From: an uncultured Bacteroidales bacterium | Lineage (GTDB): Bacteria; Bacteroidota; Bacteroidia; Bacteroidales; Muribaculaceae | Reading direction: 5' to 3' | NCBI GenBank assembly: GCA_902772455.1 | Contig: CACYAW010000038.1 | Location: 1-61,922 of the forward strand | DNA length: 61,922 nucleotides | In this document: positions 1 through 8,505 of the stretch, one piece after another | How the letters are laid out: each line of letters begins with the position of its first letter | How positions within the stretch are numbered: position 1 is the stretch's first letter | Position numbers and translations under genes: made by a program | Notes under the pieces: generated by a model | Told to the model about the DNA's origin: nothing | Database searches by the model: none | Seen by the model: only the letters and a program-made list of their open reading frames with translations

Positions 1-765
1 GCTGTAGCCGTTGTCGATAGCATAGTTGGCAATCTCGAGCAGCTCGTCGATGGGCACGTTCTGATAGCTGGACCACAACCAGTTGTCGGCCACCTCAAGG
101 ACGAAGGGCTGATAGTAGGGATGGTGGGTGAACGATGCGATGGGTACATAGTCGTCCATGTTCAGGCCCAGGCTGGCAGCCCAAGTCTGCGGGGTGTAGC
201 TCTTACCCTCATACACGAAGGTCTCGGGCATCTTACCCATGTATCCGTCGAGGACACCCTTCAGAGCATCCATCCACGCGGGAGTGAGCTTGCCGCGGCT
301 GTTCTTGTTGATGGTGCCTACAAAGCCGCTCAGCAGCGTGGTCAACTCGTGGGTGTCAAACTTCTTGTCGCCATAGGTCATGCCGGTGTACACCTCGTTG
401 GGCACCATACCGTATTTGCGCCATACGTAGGGAACGTCCTCGGCAGCGCCACCCTCGGCAAAGTTGATCGTGCCATCCATGCGGATGTACTTGATGGCCT
501 TGTCATAGTAGCAGTGGTTAACCACGAAGCCCTCGCTCAGGTGAACCTCCTTGCCGGTGAGGCGCAGGATCTCGTTCTCGAAGAAGGAGTTGGTCGAGTA
601 GCACCAGCACGTACCGGACTTGTTCTGGTCCTTGACGGGGGTGTGACGGATAACCTTGGTGTCGGTGAACTTGAAACCGGTGCTGTCGGGGACAACAACC
701 TTGCTATCGGCCATCATGTTGAAGGAAATAGCCGATGCGAGAAGTAAGAATAAGAATTTCTTCAT
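1..765 (-). CDS. C1B cysteine aminopeptidase (bleomycin hydrolase family), secreted, 3' part cut off
   Basis: Reading leftward from the ATG at 763-765, 255 codons stay open to the window edge, so the C-terminal part is missing. Residues 1-19 are a hydrophobic signal peptide starting MKKFLFLLL. The C1B active-site block follows at about residues 44-57 (VKDQNKSGTCWCYS), with the oxyanion Gln47 and nucleophile Cys53 visible; the catalytic His and Asn lie beyond the edge. Family members are aminopeptidases that trim peptides. A signal peptide places this copy in the periplasm or outside, as is usual in Bacteroidales and unlike the cytoplasmic PepC of Firmicutes. The promoter -7 box is about 57 nt upstream. 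Family call is firm; substrate is unknown. Confidence 0.88.
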   Translation of the reverse strand, partial: MKKFLFLLLASAISFNMMADSKVVVPDSTGFKFTDTKVIRHTPVKDQNKSGTCWCYSTNSFFENEILRLTGKEVHLSEGFVVNHCYYDKAIKYIRMDGTINFAEGGAAEDVPYVWRKYGMVPNEVYTGMTYGDKKFDTHELTTLLSGFVGTINKNSRGKLTPAWMDALKGVLDGYMGKMPETFVYEGKSYTPQTWAASLGLNMDDYVPIASFTHHPYYQPFVLEVADNWLWSSYQNVPIDELLEIANYAIDNGYS

Positions 766-821
766 AAAAATTGAGTTTGTTATTAATATTTAGGTTAATT
801 GTATTTCCTGATTATAACCCG

Positions 822-829
822 CAAATGTA
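822..829 (-). promoter_or_regulatory. -7 promoter element of the C1B peptidase gene
   Basis: On the minus strand this reads TACATTTG, matching the Bacteroidetes TAnnTTTG box. No good TTTG -33 box is seen at 19-21 nt upstream. The leader would be about 50 nt. Confidence 0.55.
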
Positions 830-879
830 GTTATTTTTTTTGATTCTTATCCTTTTTGGAAGAAAAAAAGATAAAAAGC

Positions 880-921
880 GCCTCGTTGAAGTCTGTTTAA
901 CCGCAACGAGGCCTGTTTTTT
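880..921. terminator. Terminator-type hairpin inside a divergent intergenic region
   Basis: Perfect 9-bp arms GCCTCGTTG (880-888) and CAACGAGGC (904-912) flank a 15-nt loop. On the plus strand CTGTTTTTTC follows; on the minus strand GCTTTTTATCTTTTTTTC follows, so it could stop transcription both ways. It lies between two genes that point away from each other, where a terminator is not expected. The remainder of 766-1037 shows only the two promoters. Confidence 0.6.
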
Positions 922-1024
922 CTCGAATCAGATAGATAAGATTTGATTGATGATATTATTTGGGGATAAATCCCCTAGGATGCTGCAAAGATACAAATTA
1001 TTTCTCCATTCCGCGAAAAAACAC

Positions 1025-1032
1025 TAATTTTG
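1025..1032 (+). promoter_or_regulatory. -7 element directly before mutS2, implying a leaderless mRNA
   Basis: TAATTTTG matches TAnnTTTG and ends only 5 nt before the ATG at 1038. Transcription in Bacteroidetes starts a few nt after this box, so the message would begin at or next to the start codon. The -33 region is poor. Confidence 0.5.
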
Positions 1033-1037
1033 TGCCT

Positions 1038-3494
1038 ATGATTTATCCCTCAACTTTTGAGACCAAGATTGGCTTTGATGCCGTCAGGCGGGAACTGGAA
1101 CGCCACTGCGTGAGCGCGCTGGGAGCAGCCAACGTGCCGCTACTGCGTTTCTCGACCCGTCGTGACGAGGTGATACGCTGGCTCGAGGAAACCAACGAGT
1201 TCCTGTCCATCCTGCAGACGGGCAAGGAGTTCCCGCTGAGTTACTACTTTGACTTGCGCGTGGTGTTGAAAGAAATTTCGACGCCGGGCACTTTCCTGTC
1301 GGCCGAGCGGTTGTTCGACCTGCAGCGCCTGCTGGTCACGGTGGGTCAGGTCTTGCGTTTCTTCAGCTCTGGCAATGAGGGCGATGCGTCCTATCCGCGC
1401 TTGCGTGAGCTCACCAGCGGCATGCAGGCTTTTCCTGAACTGAGTGCTGCAATCGCTCATGTGCTGGACAAGGCCGGCAACATCAAGGACACGGCGTCGC
1501 CCCACCTGCATGAACTGCGCGTGTCTATCGCACGTGTGACCAGCAGTATCAACGGCACCCTGCGCCGCATCATCGCCCAGGGCAAGCAGGACGGCATCCT
1601 GGACAACGATGTGCAGCCCTCGTTGCGCGACGGTCGCCTCGTACTGCCTGTGAGCGCCATGAACAAGCGCAAGCTGCACGGCATTGTCCACGACGAGAGC
1701 GCAACAGGAAAGACCGTGTTCATCGAGCCCGATGCCATTGTCGAGGCCAATAACCGCATCCGTGAGACCGAGGCCGAGATTGCCCGCGAGATTATCCGCA
1801 TCCTCACCGAGGTGACCGACCAGATCCGTCCGCATCTCGACGAGCTGTCTGGCGTCCTTGAGACCCTGGGTCAGCTGGACTTCATCCGCGCCAAGGCCTT
1901 GTTTGCCAAGGATGTGGGCGCACAGATGTGCCACATTGACCGCAAACCTGTCGTGGAATGGTACACAGCCATTCATCCCGCCCTGATGCTCTCGTTGCGT
2001 GCCCAGGGCAAGGAAGTGGTGCCCTTGAATATCAACTTGAACAAGCAGGACCGCATCCTGGTCATTTCGGGACCCAATGCCGGCGGCAAGTCGGTGTGCC
2101 TCAAGACCGTGGGTGTGGTGCAGTACATGATGCAGTGCGGCCTGTTGCCCACGTTGCGTGACAACTCCCACATGGGCCTGTTCCGCGACATCTTCATCGA
2201 CATCGGCGACCAGCAGAGCATCGAGAACGACCTGAGTACCTATAGCAGCCACTTGCAGAATATGAAACTCTTCCTCTCCAAGGGAGGGAAAGAGACACTC
2301 ATACTCATCGATGAGATGGGCAGCGGCACCGAGCCCCAGATAGGCGGTGCCATCGCCCAGTCCATCTTGGAGCAGCTCAACGAGCACCAGGTGATGGGCG
2401 TTATCACGACCCACTATCAGAATCTCAAGCACTTTGCCGACGAGGCCGACGGTGTGGTTAACGGTGCAATGCTCTATGACCGCCAGCGCATGCAGCCCTT
2501 GTTCCAGTTGTCGATGGGCTATCCCGGCAGCTCGTTTGCCATCGAGATTGCCCGCAAGACGGGGCTGCCGCAGCAGGTCATCGACAAGGCAAGCGAAATC
2601 GTGGGCAGTGACTACATCAACATGGACAAGTATCTGCTCGATATCGTGCGCGACCGCCGCTATTGGGAAAACAAGCGCCAAGACGTGCGTGCTAAGGAAA
2701 AGCGCCTCGACCAGATGATCGCCGATTATGACGAACGCCTTGACAACATCCGCGCCGAGCACCGGCAGATTATCCACGATGCCCGTGCCGAGGCCCAGGA
2801 AATTCTCCAGGGCAGCAATGCCCAGATCGAGCGAACCATCAAGGAAATTCGTGCTCAGCAGGCCGAGAAGGAGCGCACCAAGGAATTGCGGCGCCAGCTC
2901 GATGAGTTCAAGCAGCGCCTCAATGCCGAGGAGCCCGAATCGCCCGACCGTCTCAGGGAATTGACTCCAAAAGACAGGGCACACCGCAAACCGCCCAAAA
3001 AGAAAGCTACAGCAAAGCCGATTGCTAAAGATCGGCCGCTGCAGGCGGGTGACAACGTGGTGATTAAGGGCACAACCACCGTGGGCTCACTCATCAGCAT
3101 CGATGAGAAGTACGCACTGGTGGCCTTTGGCAACATCAAGACCCGAATCGAGGCCGACAAGGTGGAACGCACCATGCGCAAGGAAAAGACGCCTAAGGCC
3201 GAGTCGCTGGGCCGTTCCACGACCGATGAAATAAGGACCCGCCAGCTGAACTTCAAGCCCGATATCGATGTGCGTGGCATGAGGGCCGATGAAGCCCTGC
3301 AGGCCATCACCTATTTTATCGATGACGCTATCCAGTTCAGCGCACAGCGGGTACGCATCCTGCATGGTACAGGAACAGGCGCGTTGAAAGTGGCCATCCG
3401 TGAGTATCTTCGCACGGTCAACGGCGTGAAGTCCTACCGCGACGAGCATGTGCAGTTCGGCAGTGCGGGCATCACAGTAGTTGACCTAGAATAG
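1038..3494 (+). CDS. mutS2: MutS2 family ATPase/endonuclease with Smr domain
   Basis: An 818-residue protein of normal MutS2 length. It lacks the MutS mismatch-recognition N-terminus and begins with the MutS core and clamp. The Walker A motif GPNAGGKS is at residues 345-352, the Walker B/signature region LILIDEMGSGTEP near 420, then a long charged coiled coil (about 520-640), a Lys-rich linker, and a C-terminal Smr nuclease domain with DVRGMRADEA near 742 and HGTGTGALK near 776. Family members act in recombination control or ribosome-collision rescue rather than mismatch repair. The frame stays open upstream to 960, but I chose ATG 1038: the extra residues are not MutS2-like and the promoter -7 box sits at 1025-1032. 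Function in this organism is inferred. Confidence 0.95.
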   Translation: MIYPSTFETKIGFDAVRRELERHCVSALGAANVPLLRFSTRRDEVIRWLEETNEFLSILQTGKEFPLSYYFDLRVVLKEISTPGTFLSAERLFDLQRLLVTVGQVLRFFSSGNEGDASYPRLRELTSGMQAFPELSAAIAHVLDKAGNIKDTASPHLHELRVSIARVTSSINGTLRRIIAQGKQDGILDNDVQPSLRDGRLVLPVSAMNKRKLHGIVHDESATGKTVFIEPDAIVEANNRIRETEAEIAREIIRILTEVTDQIRPHLDELSGVLETLGQLDFIRAKALFAKDVGAQMCHIDRKPVVEWYTAIHPALMLSLRAQGKEVVPLNINLNKQDRILVISGPNAGGKSVCLKTVGVVQYMMQCGLLPTLRDNSHMGLFRDIFIDIGDQQSIENDLSTYSSHLQNMKLFLSKGGKETLILIDEMGSGTEPQIGGAIAQSILEQLNEHQVMGVITTHYQNLKHFADEADGVVNGAMLYDRQRMQPLFQLSMGYPGSSFAIEIARKTGLPQQVIDKASEIVGSDYINMDKYLLDIVRDRRYWENKRQDVRAKEKRLDQMIADYDERLDNIRAEHRQIIHDARAEAQEILQGSNAQIERTIKEIRAQQAEKERTKELRRQLDEFKQRLNAEEPESPDRLRELTPKDRAHRKPPKKKATAKPIAKDRPLQAGDNVVIKGTTTVGSLISIDEKYALVAFGNIKTRIEADKVERTMRKEKTPKAESLGRSTTDEIRTRQLNFKPDIDVRGMRADEALQAITYFIDDAIQFSAQRVRILHGTGTGALKVAIREYLRTVNGVKSYRDEHVQFGSAGITVVDLE

Positions 3495-3514
3495 AGATTA
3501 GAGATTAGAGATTA
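3491..3514 (+). repeat. Tandem 7-nt repeat (AGAGATT) before the M3 peptidase start
   Basis: Three copies of AGAGATT fill the gap between the mutS2 stop and the next ATG. It is one member of the TTAG/CTAA-type repeats that sit just before start codons across this window. Confidence 0.7.
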
Positions 3515-3520
3515 GTGAAA

Positions 3521-5572
3521 ATGATAGAGGACAATATATTTTTCAAACCGTTCAGGACAACGGGTGGGGCAGTGCCCTTTGACCGTATCACTACGGCCGA
3601 TTATGAGCCGGCTATCCTTCAGGGCATCCGGGAACATGATGCCGAGGTGAAGGCGATTGCTGGCAATGATATGGAGCCATCCTTCGAGAACACCATCGTG
3701 GCTCTGGACCGGGCTGGCGCGACGCTCAACCGCGTGCTGGGTGTGTTCTATCCCATGCTCTCGGCTAACGCCGATGATGAGTTGATGGAGGTGAGCAACC
3801 GCATGGCGCCACGCTTGAGCGAACATTTCAACAGCATCACCCTCAACGAGCAGCTGTGGCATCGGGTGAAGCATGTGCATGACCATTTCGATGCGACGAA
3901 GCGCGATGAGGAGGACTGTATGCTGATGCGTGAAACCTATGACGGCTTTATCCGCAGCGGTGCCAACCTGCAAGGGGCTGACCGTGACCGCTACCGTGAG
4001 TTGTCCAAGCGCTTGACCGAGCTGACCTTGAAATTTGACCAGAATGCCCTCAAGGAAACGCCCCGTTATGAATTGTGGCTCACTGCCGGTGACCTCGAGG
4101 GCTTGCCCGAGAGCGCCCTGGATGCCGCCAAGCAGGCTGCCCGCGACAAAGGCCGCGAGGACGACTGGCTGATTACGCTGGATGCGCCCAGCTATATCCC
4201 GTTCATGAAATATAGCGACCGCAGGGACCTGCACGAGAAGTTGTACAAGATGTATAACCGCCAGTGTACAAGCGGGGAATTCTGCAATCTGGACGTGTTG
4301 CGTGATATCGCCAACACTCGTTTGGAGATTGCCCGACTGATGGGTTGCAACTGTTTTGCCGAGTATAAACTGCAGCACACAATGGCCGAGAAGCCTGAGG
4401 CTGTCTATAACATGCTTAACCAGTTGCGCGATGCCTATTTGCCGGTGGAACGCAGTGAAATGGAGCGCCTCACCGAATTTGCCACACAATTGGAGGGCAA
4501 ACCGGTCGAAATCATGCCTTGGGACTATAGCTATTACAGCAATAAGGAGAAAGACTCGATGTTTGACATCAACGACGAGTTGCTCAGGCCTTATTTTGAA
4601 CTATCACAGGTGACTCAGGGCGTCTTTGGCTTTGCCAAGCGGATGTATGGCCTGCGCTTCATCCCCAACCACGATGCGCAAGTTTTCCACCCCGAGGTGG
4701 AGGTCTTTGATGTGACCGATGAGGACGGCAAGGCCGTGGGTATGCTTTACCTTGACTTCTTCCCCAGGTCCACCAAGCAGAGTGGGGCATGGATGACGAG
4801 TTTCCGTGAGCAGTACATCGATGAGAATGGCAATGACGTGAGGCCCCTGGTGACCTTGACGATGAATTTCACCCGTCCTACCCAGGCCAAGCCTTCGCTA
4901 TTGACCGTGCGCGAGGTCGAGACCTTCATGCACGAGTTCGGGCATGCCTTGCATCAGCTGTTGTCCCGCTGCAAGTATCAGTCCCTTTCGGGCACTAACG
5001 TCTATCGAGACTTTGTCGAGGTCCCCTCGCAGTTCAACGAGAACTACGTCTATGAGCGCGAATTCCTGGATAGCTTCGCCCGTCATTACCAGACAGGTGA
5101 GCCCGTACCGCAGGAGTTGATCGATCGCCTGATTGCCTCGTCGCAGTATGGCGCTGCCTATGCCTGTGTGCGCCAGTTGGGCTTCGGCTTCCTGGATATG
5201 GCCTGGCACAGCATTAGCGATCCCTATGAGGGCGATGATTTCCAGTTCGAGTATAACGCGACAAAAGATGTGAAAGCCTTTGAACCCGTCGAGGGCTGTA
5301 TCATGTCACCGCAGTTCACCCACATCTTTTCGGGCGGTTATGCCGCTGGATATTACGGCTACAAGTGGGCCGAGGTGATTGAGTGCGACGCCTTTGACCG
5401 TTTCAAGCAGGAAGGCATCTTCAACCGTGAGACTGCCCGCCAGTGGGTCGATAACGTCCTTTCGCGTGGTGGTACTGTGGCTCCGATGACGCTCTACAAG
5501 CGTTTCCGTGGCACCGAACCCCACATCGACGCCATGATGCGCCGCGACGGCATATCTGGAATTAACAACTAA
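3521..5572 (+). CDS. M3 family zinc oligopeptidase (Dcp/PrlC type)
   Basis: A 683-residue M3 metallopeptidase with no signal peptide, so probably cytoplasmic. The zinc motif HEFGH is at residues 471-475, followed by the downstream family block ending in EVPSQFNENY, which carries the third zinc ligand Glu. Length and order fit peptidyl-dipeptidase Dcp or oligopeptidase A, which break down short peptides; which of the two cannot be told from sequence. A GTG at 3515 also lies in frame, but ATG 3521 starts the conserved N-terminus (MIEDNIFFKPF) and is preferred. It follows mutS2 by 26 nt of repeat sequence and may be co-transcribed. Confidence 0.92.
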   Translation: MIEDNIFFKPFRTTGGAVPFDRITTADYEPAILQGIREHDAEVKAIAGNDMEPSFENTIVALDRAGATLNRVLGVFYPMLSANADDELMEVSNRMAPRLSEHFNSITLNEQLWHRVKHVHDHFDATKRDEEDCMLMRETYDGFIRSGANLQGADRDRYRELSKRLTELTLKFDQNALKETPRYELWLTAGDLEGLPESALDAAKQAARDKGREDDWLITLDAPSYIPFMKYSDRRDLHEKLYKMYNRQCTSGEFCNLDVLRDIANTRLEIARLMGCNCFAEYKLQHTMAEKPEAVYNMLNQLRDAYLPVERSEMERLTEFATQLEGKPVEIMPWDYSYYSNKEKDSMFDINDELLRPYFELSQVTQGVFGFAKRMYGLRFIPNHDAQVFHPEVEVFDVTDEDGKAVGMLYLDFFPRSTKQSGAWMTSFREQYIDENGNDVRPLVTLTMNFTRPTQAKPSLLTVREVETFMHEFGHALHQLLSRCKYQSLSGTNVYRDFVEVPSQFNENYVYEREFLDSFARHYQTGEPVPQELIDRLIASSQYGAAYACVRQLGFGFLDMAWHSISDPYEGDDFQFEYNATKDVKAFEPVEGCIMSPQFTHIFSGGYAAGYYGYKWAEVIECDAFDRFKQEGIFNRETARQWVDNVLSRGGTVAPMTLYKRFRGTEPHIDAMMRRDGISGINN

Positions 5573-5616
5573 AACGCATCGTTATTCTCACTGAGTCAAG
5601 CATGTAAAAAATTATA

Positions 5617-5657
5617 TTCGCAAAATTTGCGAACATCGGATTTATAGATTATCTTTG
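5617..5657 (+). promoter_or_regulatory. higBA promoter with overlapping palindromic operator
   Basis: A perfect palindrome TTCGCAAAATTTGCGAA spans 5617-5633. Inside it, TTTG at 5626-5629 is a correct -33 box, and 20 nt later TATCTTTG (5650-5657) is a correct -7 box. The start codon is at 5675. An operator covering the -33 box is what a self-repressing antitoxin promoter would have; binding by HigA is inferred. Confidence 0.75.
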
Positions 5658-5674
5658 CACCATAATGTGAGATA

Positions 5675-5992
5675 ATGGAAATCATTTTTGAAAAGGATTA
5701 TCTTAGGGAATTGTTCTATAACGGTAAGACTGCTGATAAGAAACATCGGTTTCAGCCTCAGGTCGTCAGTCGTTATATCCGTGTATTGAACATTCTCGAC
5801 TCTGTAGACAGGATTGAAGACCTCTTTCGTTACCACTCATTGCATTACGAGAAACTAACCGGCGATAAAGAAGGCTTGGAATCTGTTCGCGTCAATCATC
5901 AGTATCGGATTGAATTCAAGAGTTCTTTTAATGATAATGAGAAAACGATTACCATTTGTAATATAATTGAATTGTCTAATCACTATAAATAG
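5675..5992 (+). CDS. higB: HigB-type toxin (RelE/ParE superfamily mRNA interferase)
   Basis: A 105-residue basic protein with the HigB pattern: an N-terminal strand/helix, DLFRYHSLHYEKLTGDKEG in the middle and the final strand block VRVNHQYRIEF near residues 72-82. HigB toxins cut mRNA on the ribosome and are neutralised by the HigA partner. The antitoxin gene follows after 9 nt in the usual toxin-first order. The pair is visibly more AT-rich than its neighbours and uses different codons, which points to recent acquisition. The family is confident; toxic activity is inferred from family. Confidence 0.88.
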   Translation: MEIIFEKDYLRELFYNGKTADKKHRFQPQVVSRYIRVLNILDSVDRIEDLFRYHSLHYEKLTGDKEGLESVRVNHQYRIEFKSSFNDNEKTITICNIIELSNHYK

Positions 5993-6001
5993 TAGAGGAT
6001 T

Positions 6002-6313
6002 ATGGGAAATCTTGGATATGGAGCGTACCCGACCCACCCAGGAGAGGTGTTGAAAGATGAGATTGAATATAGGGGTATCACGCAGCGTAAGCTTGCCGAA
6101 AGCATGGGTTTGGCTTATTCAGTTGTTAATGAGATCTTGAATGCTCGACGTTCTTTAACGGCTAAGACCGCTCTGATGTTTGAGGCAGCCCTTGATGTGC
6201 CAGCCGACTCATTGATGTATTTGCAGTCAAAATACAACATGCAAACTGCTCGTTCTGATAAATCCTTGAACGATATGCTTAAATCTATCCGTAAAATTGC
6301 AGCTGTACTTTAG
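6002..6313 (+). CDS. higA: HigA-type antitoxin, XRE helix-turn-helix
   Basis: A 103-residue protein with the HigA N-terminal signature HPGEVLKDEIEYRGITQ (about residues 12-28) and an XRE helix-turn-helix over about 26-70 (KLAESMGLAYSVVNEILNAR). Antitoxins of this family bind the toxin and, as a dimer, an inverted repeat in their own promoter; the perfect palindrome at 5617-5633 is the obvious candidate site. The C-terminal tail (SDKSLNDMLKSIRKIA) is polar and probably helical. It is the second gene of the AT-rich pair. Confidence 0.9.
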   Translation: MGNLGYGAYPTHPGEVLKDEIEYRGITQRKLAESMGLAYSVVNEILNARRSLTAKTALMFEAALDVPADSLMYLQSKYNMQTARSDKSLNDMLKSIRKIAAVL

Positions 6314-6352
6314 CTGTTTCAAATGAGCTGAAATCCTTTGGCAAAATATTTT

Positions 6353-6856
6353 ATGAATAGGTCGTTTAGAAAAGCTGAGATTGAGGATGTGCCGGTCATC
6401 ATGCGGCTCATCGAGGAGGCGCGGGGCATCATGCGCTCGTGCGGAAACGTGAACCAGTGGATTGACGGTTATCCCAGCCGTGAGACCATTGTCAATGACA
6501 TCGATAACGGGCATTGCTACCTGTGCGTGGAGCAGGGTGGGGAGATCGTTGCCTCGTTTGCCTTCATCCCTGGCCCTGAGCCTACCTACAAGGAAATATA
6601 CGAGGGCCAGTGGCTGGACGACAAGCCCTACTATGTGGTGCATCGCCTGGCCAGCACGGCAGCCAGTCACGGTATCTTTAATGACGTGATGGATTACTGC
6701 ATGGAGGTGGCGGGTTGCCTGCGCATCGACACCCACCGCGACAACGTCATCATGCGCCATGTCATCCAGCGTTACGGCTTCACTTATTGCGGCATTATCT
6801 ATCTGCTCAGCGGCGATGAGCGTCTCGCTTATCAAAAGTCAGCCGCATCCCGCTAG
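6353..6856 (+). CDS. GNAT family N-acetyltransferase
   Basis: A 167-residue GNAT-fold protein: FRKAEIEDVPVIMRLIEEA opens the first strand-helix unit, a central strand runs CYLCVEQGGEIVASFAFIPG, and a late VHRLASTAASHGIFNDVMDY block is where acetyl-CoA binds (about residues 98-117), followed by RIDTHRDN typical of this subgroup. The target cannot be told. I chose ATG 6353; the TTG at 6338 in the same frame adds residues without family support. It starts 39 nt after higA but has the GC content of the host genes, so it is probably not part of the toxin-antitoxin module. Confidence 0.82.
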   Translation: MNRSFRKAEIEDVPVIMRLIEEARGIMRSCGNVNQWIDGYPSRETIVNDIDNGHCYLCVEQGGEIVASFAFIPGPEPTYKEIYEGQWLDDKPYYVVHRLASTAASHGIFNDVMDYCMEVAGCLRIDTHRDNVIMRHVIQRYGFTYCGIIYLLSGDERLAYQKSAASR

Positions 6857-6864
6857 CCTGTCAT

Positions 6865-6907
6865 GGTATTGCTAGCCCGTTGGGGTATTGCAAGCCTCTG
6901 GCTTGCA
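6865..6907. repeat. Copy 1 of the GGTATT palindromic element
   Basis: GGTATT is followed by arms TGCAAGCC and GGCTTGCA around the loop TCT (6884-6907). A decayed partial copy, GGTATTGCTAGCC, precedes it at 6865-6877. Two more copies sit at 31769 and 40247. All three lie between convergent genes. Confidence 0.7.
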
Positions 6908-6916
6908 TTAAAAGAC

Positions 6917-6950
6917 AATCAGGGCCGGCTCATAGGAGCCAGCCCTGATT
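6917..6950 (-). terminator. Rho-independent terminator of the minus-strand lipoprotein gene
   Basis: Arms AATCAGGGCCGGCTC and GAGCCAGCCCTGATT pair over 15 positions with one mismatch that is a G-T wobble on the minus strand, around a 4-nt loop. On the minus strand GTCTTTT follows. It may also stop the GNAT transcript. Confidence 0.75.
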
Positions 6951-6981
6951 TGTTATAAAGGATTTAATCTTATGTTCTAGA

Positions 6982-7539
6982 TTAGTTCTTCAGCTCGTCA
7001 GCTACCTTCTGAGCAGCGTCAGCGCCTTTCTCCTTTGCAGCGTCAACAGCATTGCCAGCAGCATCCTTAACGGCATCCTTAGCAGCGTCAACCTTCTCGC
7101 CAGCGGCGTCAACGGCAGCGTCAACAGCCTCGCCAACCTTCTCAGCAGCCTGCTTTGCTACGAAATCAGCAAAACCAGCCTTCAGGTTCTCAGGAACATC
7201 GATGTAACCGGTCATCTTCTCTGCCAGGGTCGGGATCTTAGCCAGGATGGCTTCCTTGTTGTTCTCCCAAACGGTCTTCAGGATGTTGATGATGTTGAAG
7301 TAACCAGCCTGGTCACCACCATTCAGCAATTCCTCAGCCTTAGCCTTGATACCATCGAGCAGGCCAAGAGCCTGTGCCTCATCAGCGCAGTTCAACAGGT
7401 CAGCAGCTACACCGTCAACAGTGTACTCAACAGCTGCGGGCTCCTCTTCAACAACGGCCTCAGCGGGCTTGGTTTCGGTCTTGCAACCAACAAATGCGAT
7501 AGCAGCAACAGCTGCAAACATCAATAAAAACTTCTTCAT
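6982..7539 (-). CDS. Lipoprotein with LEA-like amphipathic helix repeats, function unknown
   Basis: A 185-residue lipoprotein: signal peptide MKKFLLMFAAVAAIAFVGC with a VGC lipobox at residue 19. After an acidic linker, the middle (about 40-120) looks like a small helical domain. The C-terminal third is built of Ala/Lys/Asp/Glu units such as VDAAGEKVDAAKDAVKDAAG, close to the 11-residue repeats of LEA or apolipoprotein-type helices, with no hydrophobic core. It would form a long amphipathic helix, possibly lying on membrane or peptidoglycan. Own promoter and terminator are visible. I do not recognise the family; the role is unknown. Confidence 0.85.
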   Translation of the reverse strand: MKKFLLMFAAVAAIAFVGCKTETKPAEAVVEEEPAAVEYTVDGVAADLLNCADEAQALGLLDGIKAKAEELLNGGDQAGYFNIINILKTVWENNKEAILAKIPTLAEKMTGYIDVPENLKAGFADFVAKQAAEKVGEAVDAAVDAAGEKVDAAKDAVKDAAGNAVDAAKEKGADAAQKVADELKN

Positions 7540-7590
7540 AATAAAACAACTTTTAAAATAAATGATTAATAATAAAACGAATCAACGCCG

Positions 7591-7621
7591 CAAATGTAAC
7601 GGCTATTTTTGAATTACCAAA
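7591..7621 (-). promoter_or_regulatory. Promoter of the LEA-like lipoprotein gene
   Basis: On the minus strand TTTG (7618-7621) and TACATTTG (7591-7598) are separated by 19 nt, a textbook Bacteroidetes promoter. The leader would be about 45 nt. Confidence 0.75.
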
Positions 7622-7693
7622 CTTTTTTGCTCTCAATTTTCATTTTTTAGCACTTTTATTGCCCATTTGGGCGGTTTTGCGGACAAAAAACTT

Positions 7694-7701
7694 TACCTTT
7701 G
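7694..7701 (+). promoter_or_regulatory. -7 promoter element upstream of the YugP-like protease gene
   Basis: TACCTTTG matches TAnnTTTG. TTTG boxes upstream are at 14 and 24 nt, neither ideal. The leader to ATG 7823 would be about 115 nt. Confidence 0.5.
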
Positions 7702-7822
7702 CGGTGCGGAATGTTGTCCAGCGCCTTTTGCTACAATTTTCGTGCCAAAATGGTCGCCGACTACAGAAAATGGTTAATAACCTAACTAATTAAGAACTAA
7801 CTAACAACAAAAAACTAACGAT

Positions 7823-8503
7823 ATGTTTGCCTATATTTTAATGGGAGGTATCTTTATCCTGAGCATGATCGTTCAGAACTCCCTCAAATCAAAATTCACC
7901 AAGTATAGTAAGGTGCCTCTGGGCGTGCCTATGGCAGGCCGTGACGTTGCTATGGCGATGTTACAGCAAAACGGTTGCGCTGACGTGCAGGTCACCAGTG
8001 TGAGCGGTCAGTTGACCGACCATTTCAACCCTGCCAACAAGACGGTAAACCTCAGTGAACCGGTCTATGGCACCAATAGCATTGCCGCTGCCGCAGTTGC
8101 CGCACACGAGTGCGGACATGCCGTTCAGCACAAGGTGGGCTATAGCATGCTGCAACTGCGCACTAAGATGGTCCCCATCGTTTCCTTCGCTTCTAAGACG
8201 GTGCAGTGGCTGCTGCTTGCCGGCATTGCTCTTTATGAGTTGAGTGTGATACCTCTGTATATCGCCCTTTTCTTGTTCGCCTTGACAGTGCTGTTCAGCT
8301 TTGTGACTTTACCCGTCGAGGTCGATGCCAGCCGTCGCGCCATCAAGTGGCTTGAGGGATCGGGCATTGTTGCCGGTGAACAATTGGGCTATGCCAAGGA
8401 CGCCTTGCGTGCCGCTGCCTATACCTATGTTGTGGCAGCAATCGGTTCGCTGGCTACATTATTATATTATGCAGCCATATTCTTAGGTGGCCGTCGTCGC
8501 TGA
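7823..8503 (+). CDS. YugP family membrane zinc metallopeptidase
   Basis: A 226-residue membrane protein. It starts with a membrane segment (residues 3-18), then a catalytic stretch with the zinc motif HECGH at 95-99, two further membrane helices (about 120-170) and a final one near 200-220. The block [14 protein letters not shown] supplies the third ligand Glu in this family, as in other gluzincin-type proteases. YugP proteins are common in Bacteroidetes and Firmicutes; their substrates are not known to me. The ATG begins the first membrane helix directly. hisS follows after 52 nt of AACTAGAAA-type repeat. Confidence 0.88.
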   Translation: MFAYILMGGIFILSMIVQNSLKSKFTKYSKVPLGVPMAGRDVAMAMLQQNGCADVQVTSVSGQLTDHFNPANKTVNLSEPVYGTNSIAAAAVAAHECGHAVQHKVGYSMLQLRTKMVPIVSFASKTVQWLLLAGIALYELSVIPLYIALFLFALTVLFSFVTLPVEVDASRRAIKWLEGSGIVAGEQLGYAKDALRAAAYTYVVAAIGSLATLLYYAAIFLGGRRR

Positions 8504-8505
8504 TA

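Noticed and set aside
960-1037. Upstream extension of mutS2 to 960
   Set aside because: The extra 26 residues contain no MutS2-like sequence, and the promoter -7 box at 1025-1032 lies inside it.
1140-2984. 614-codon open frame on the minus strand opposite mutS2
   Set aside because: High-GC shadow frame; its protein is Leu/His/Val-rich with no recognisable domain, and the plus-strand gene is certain.
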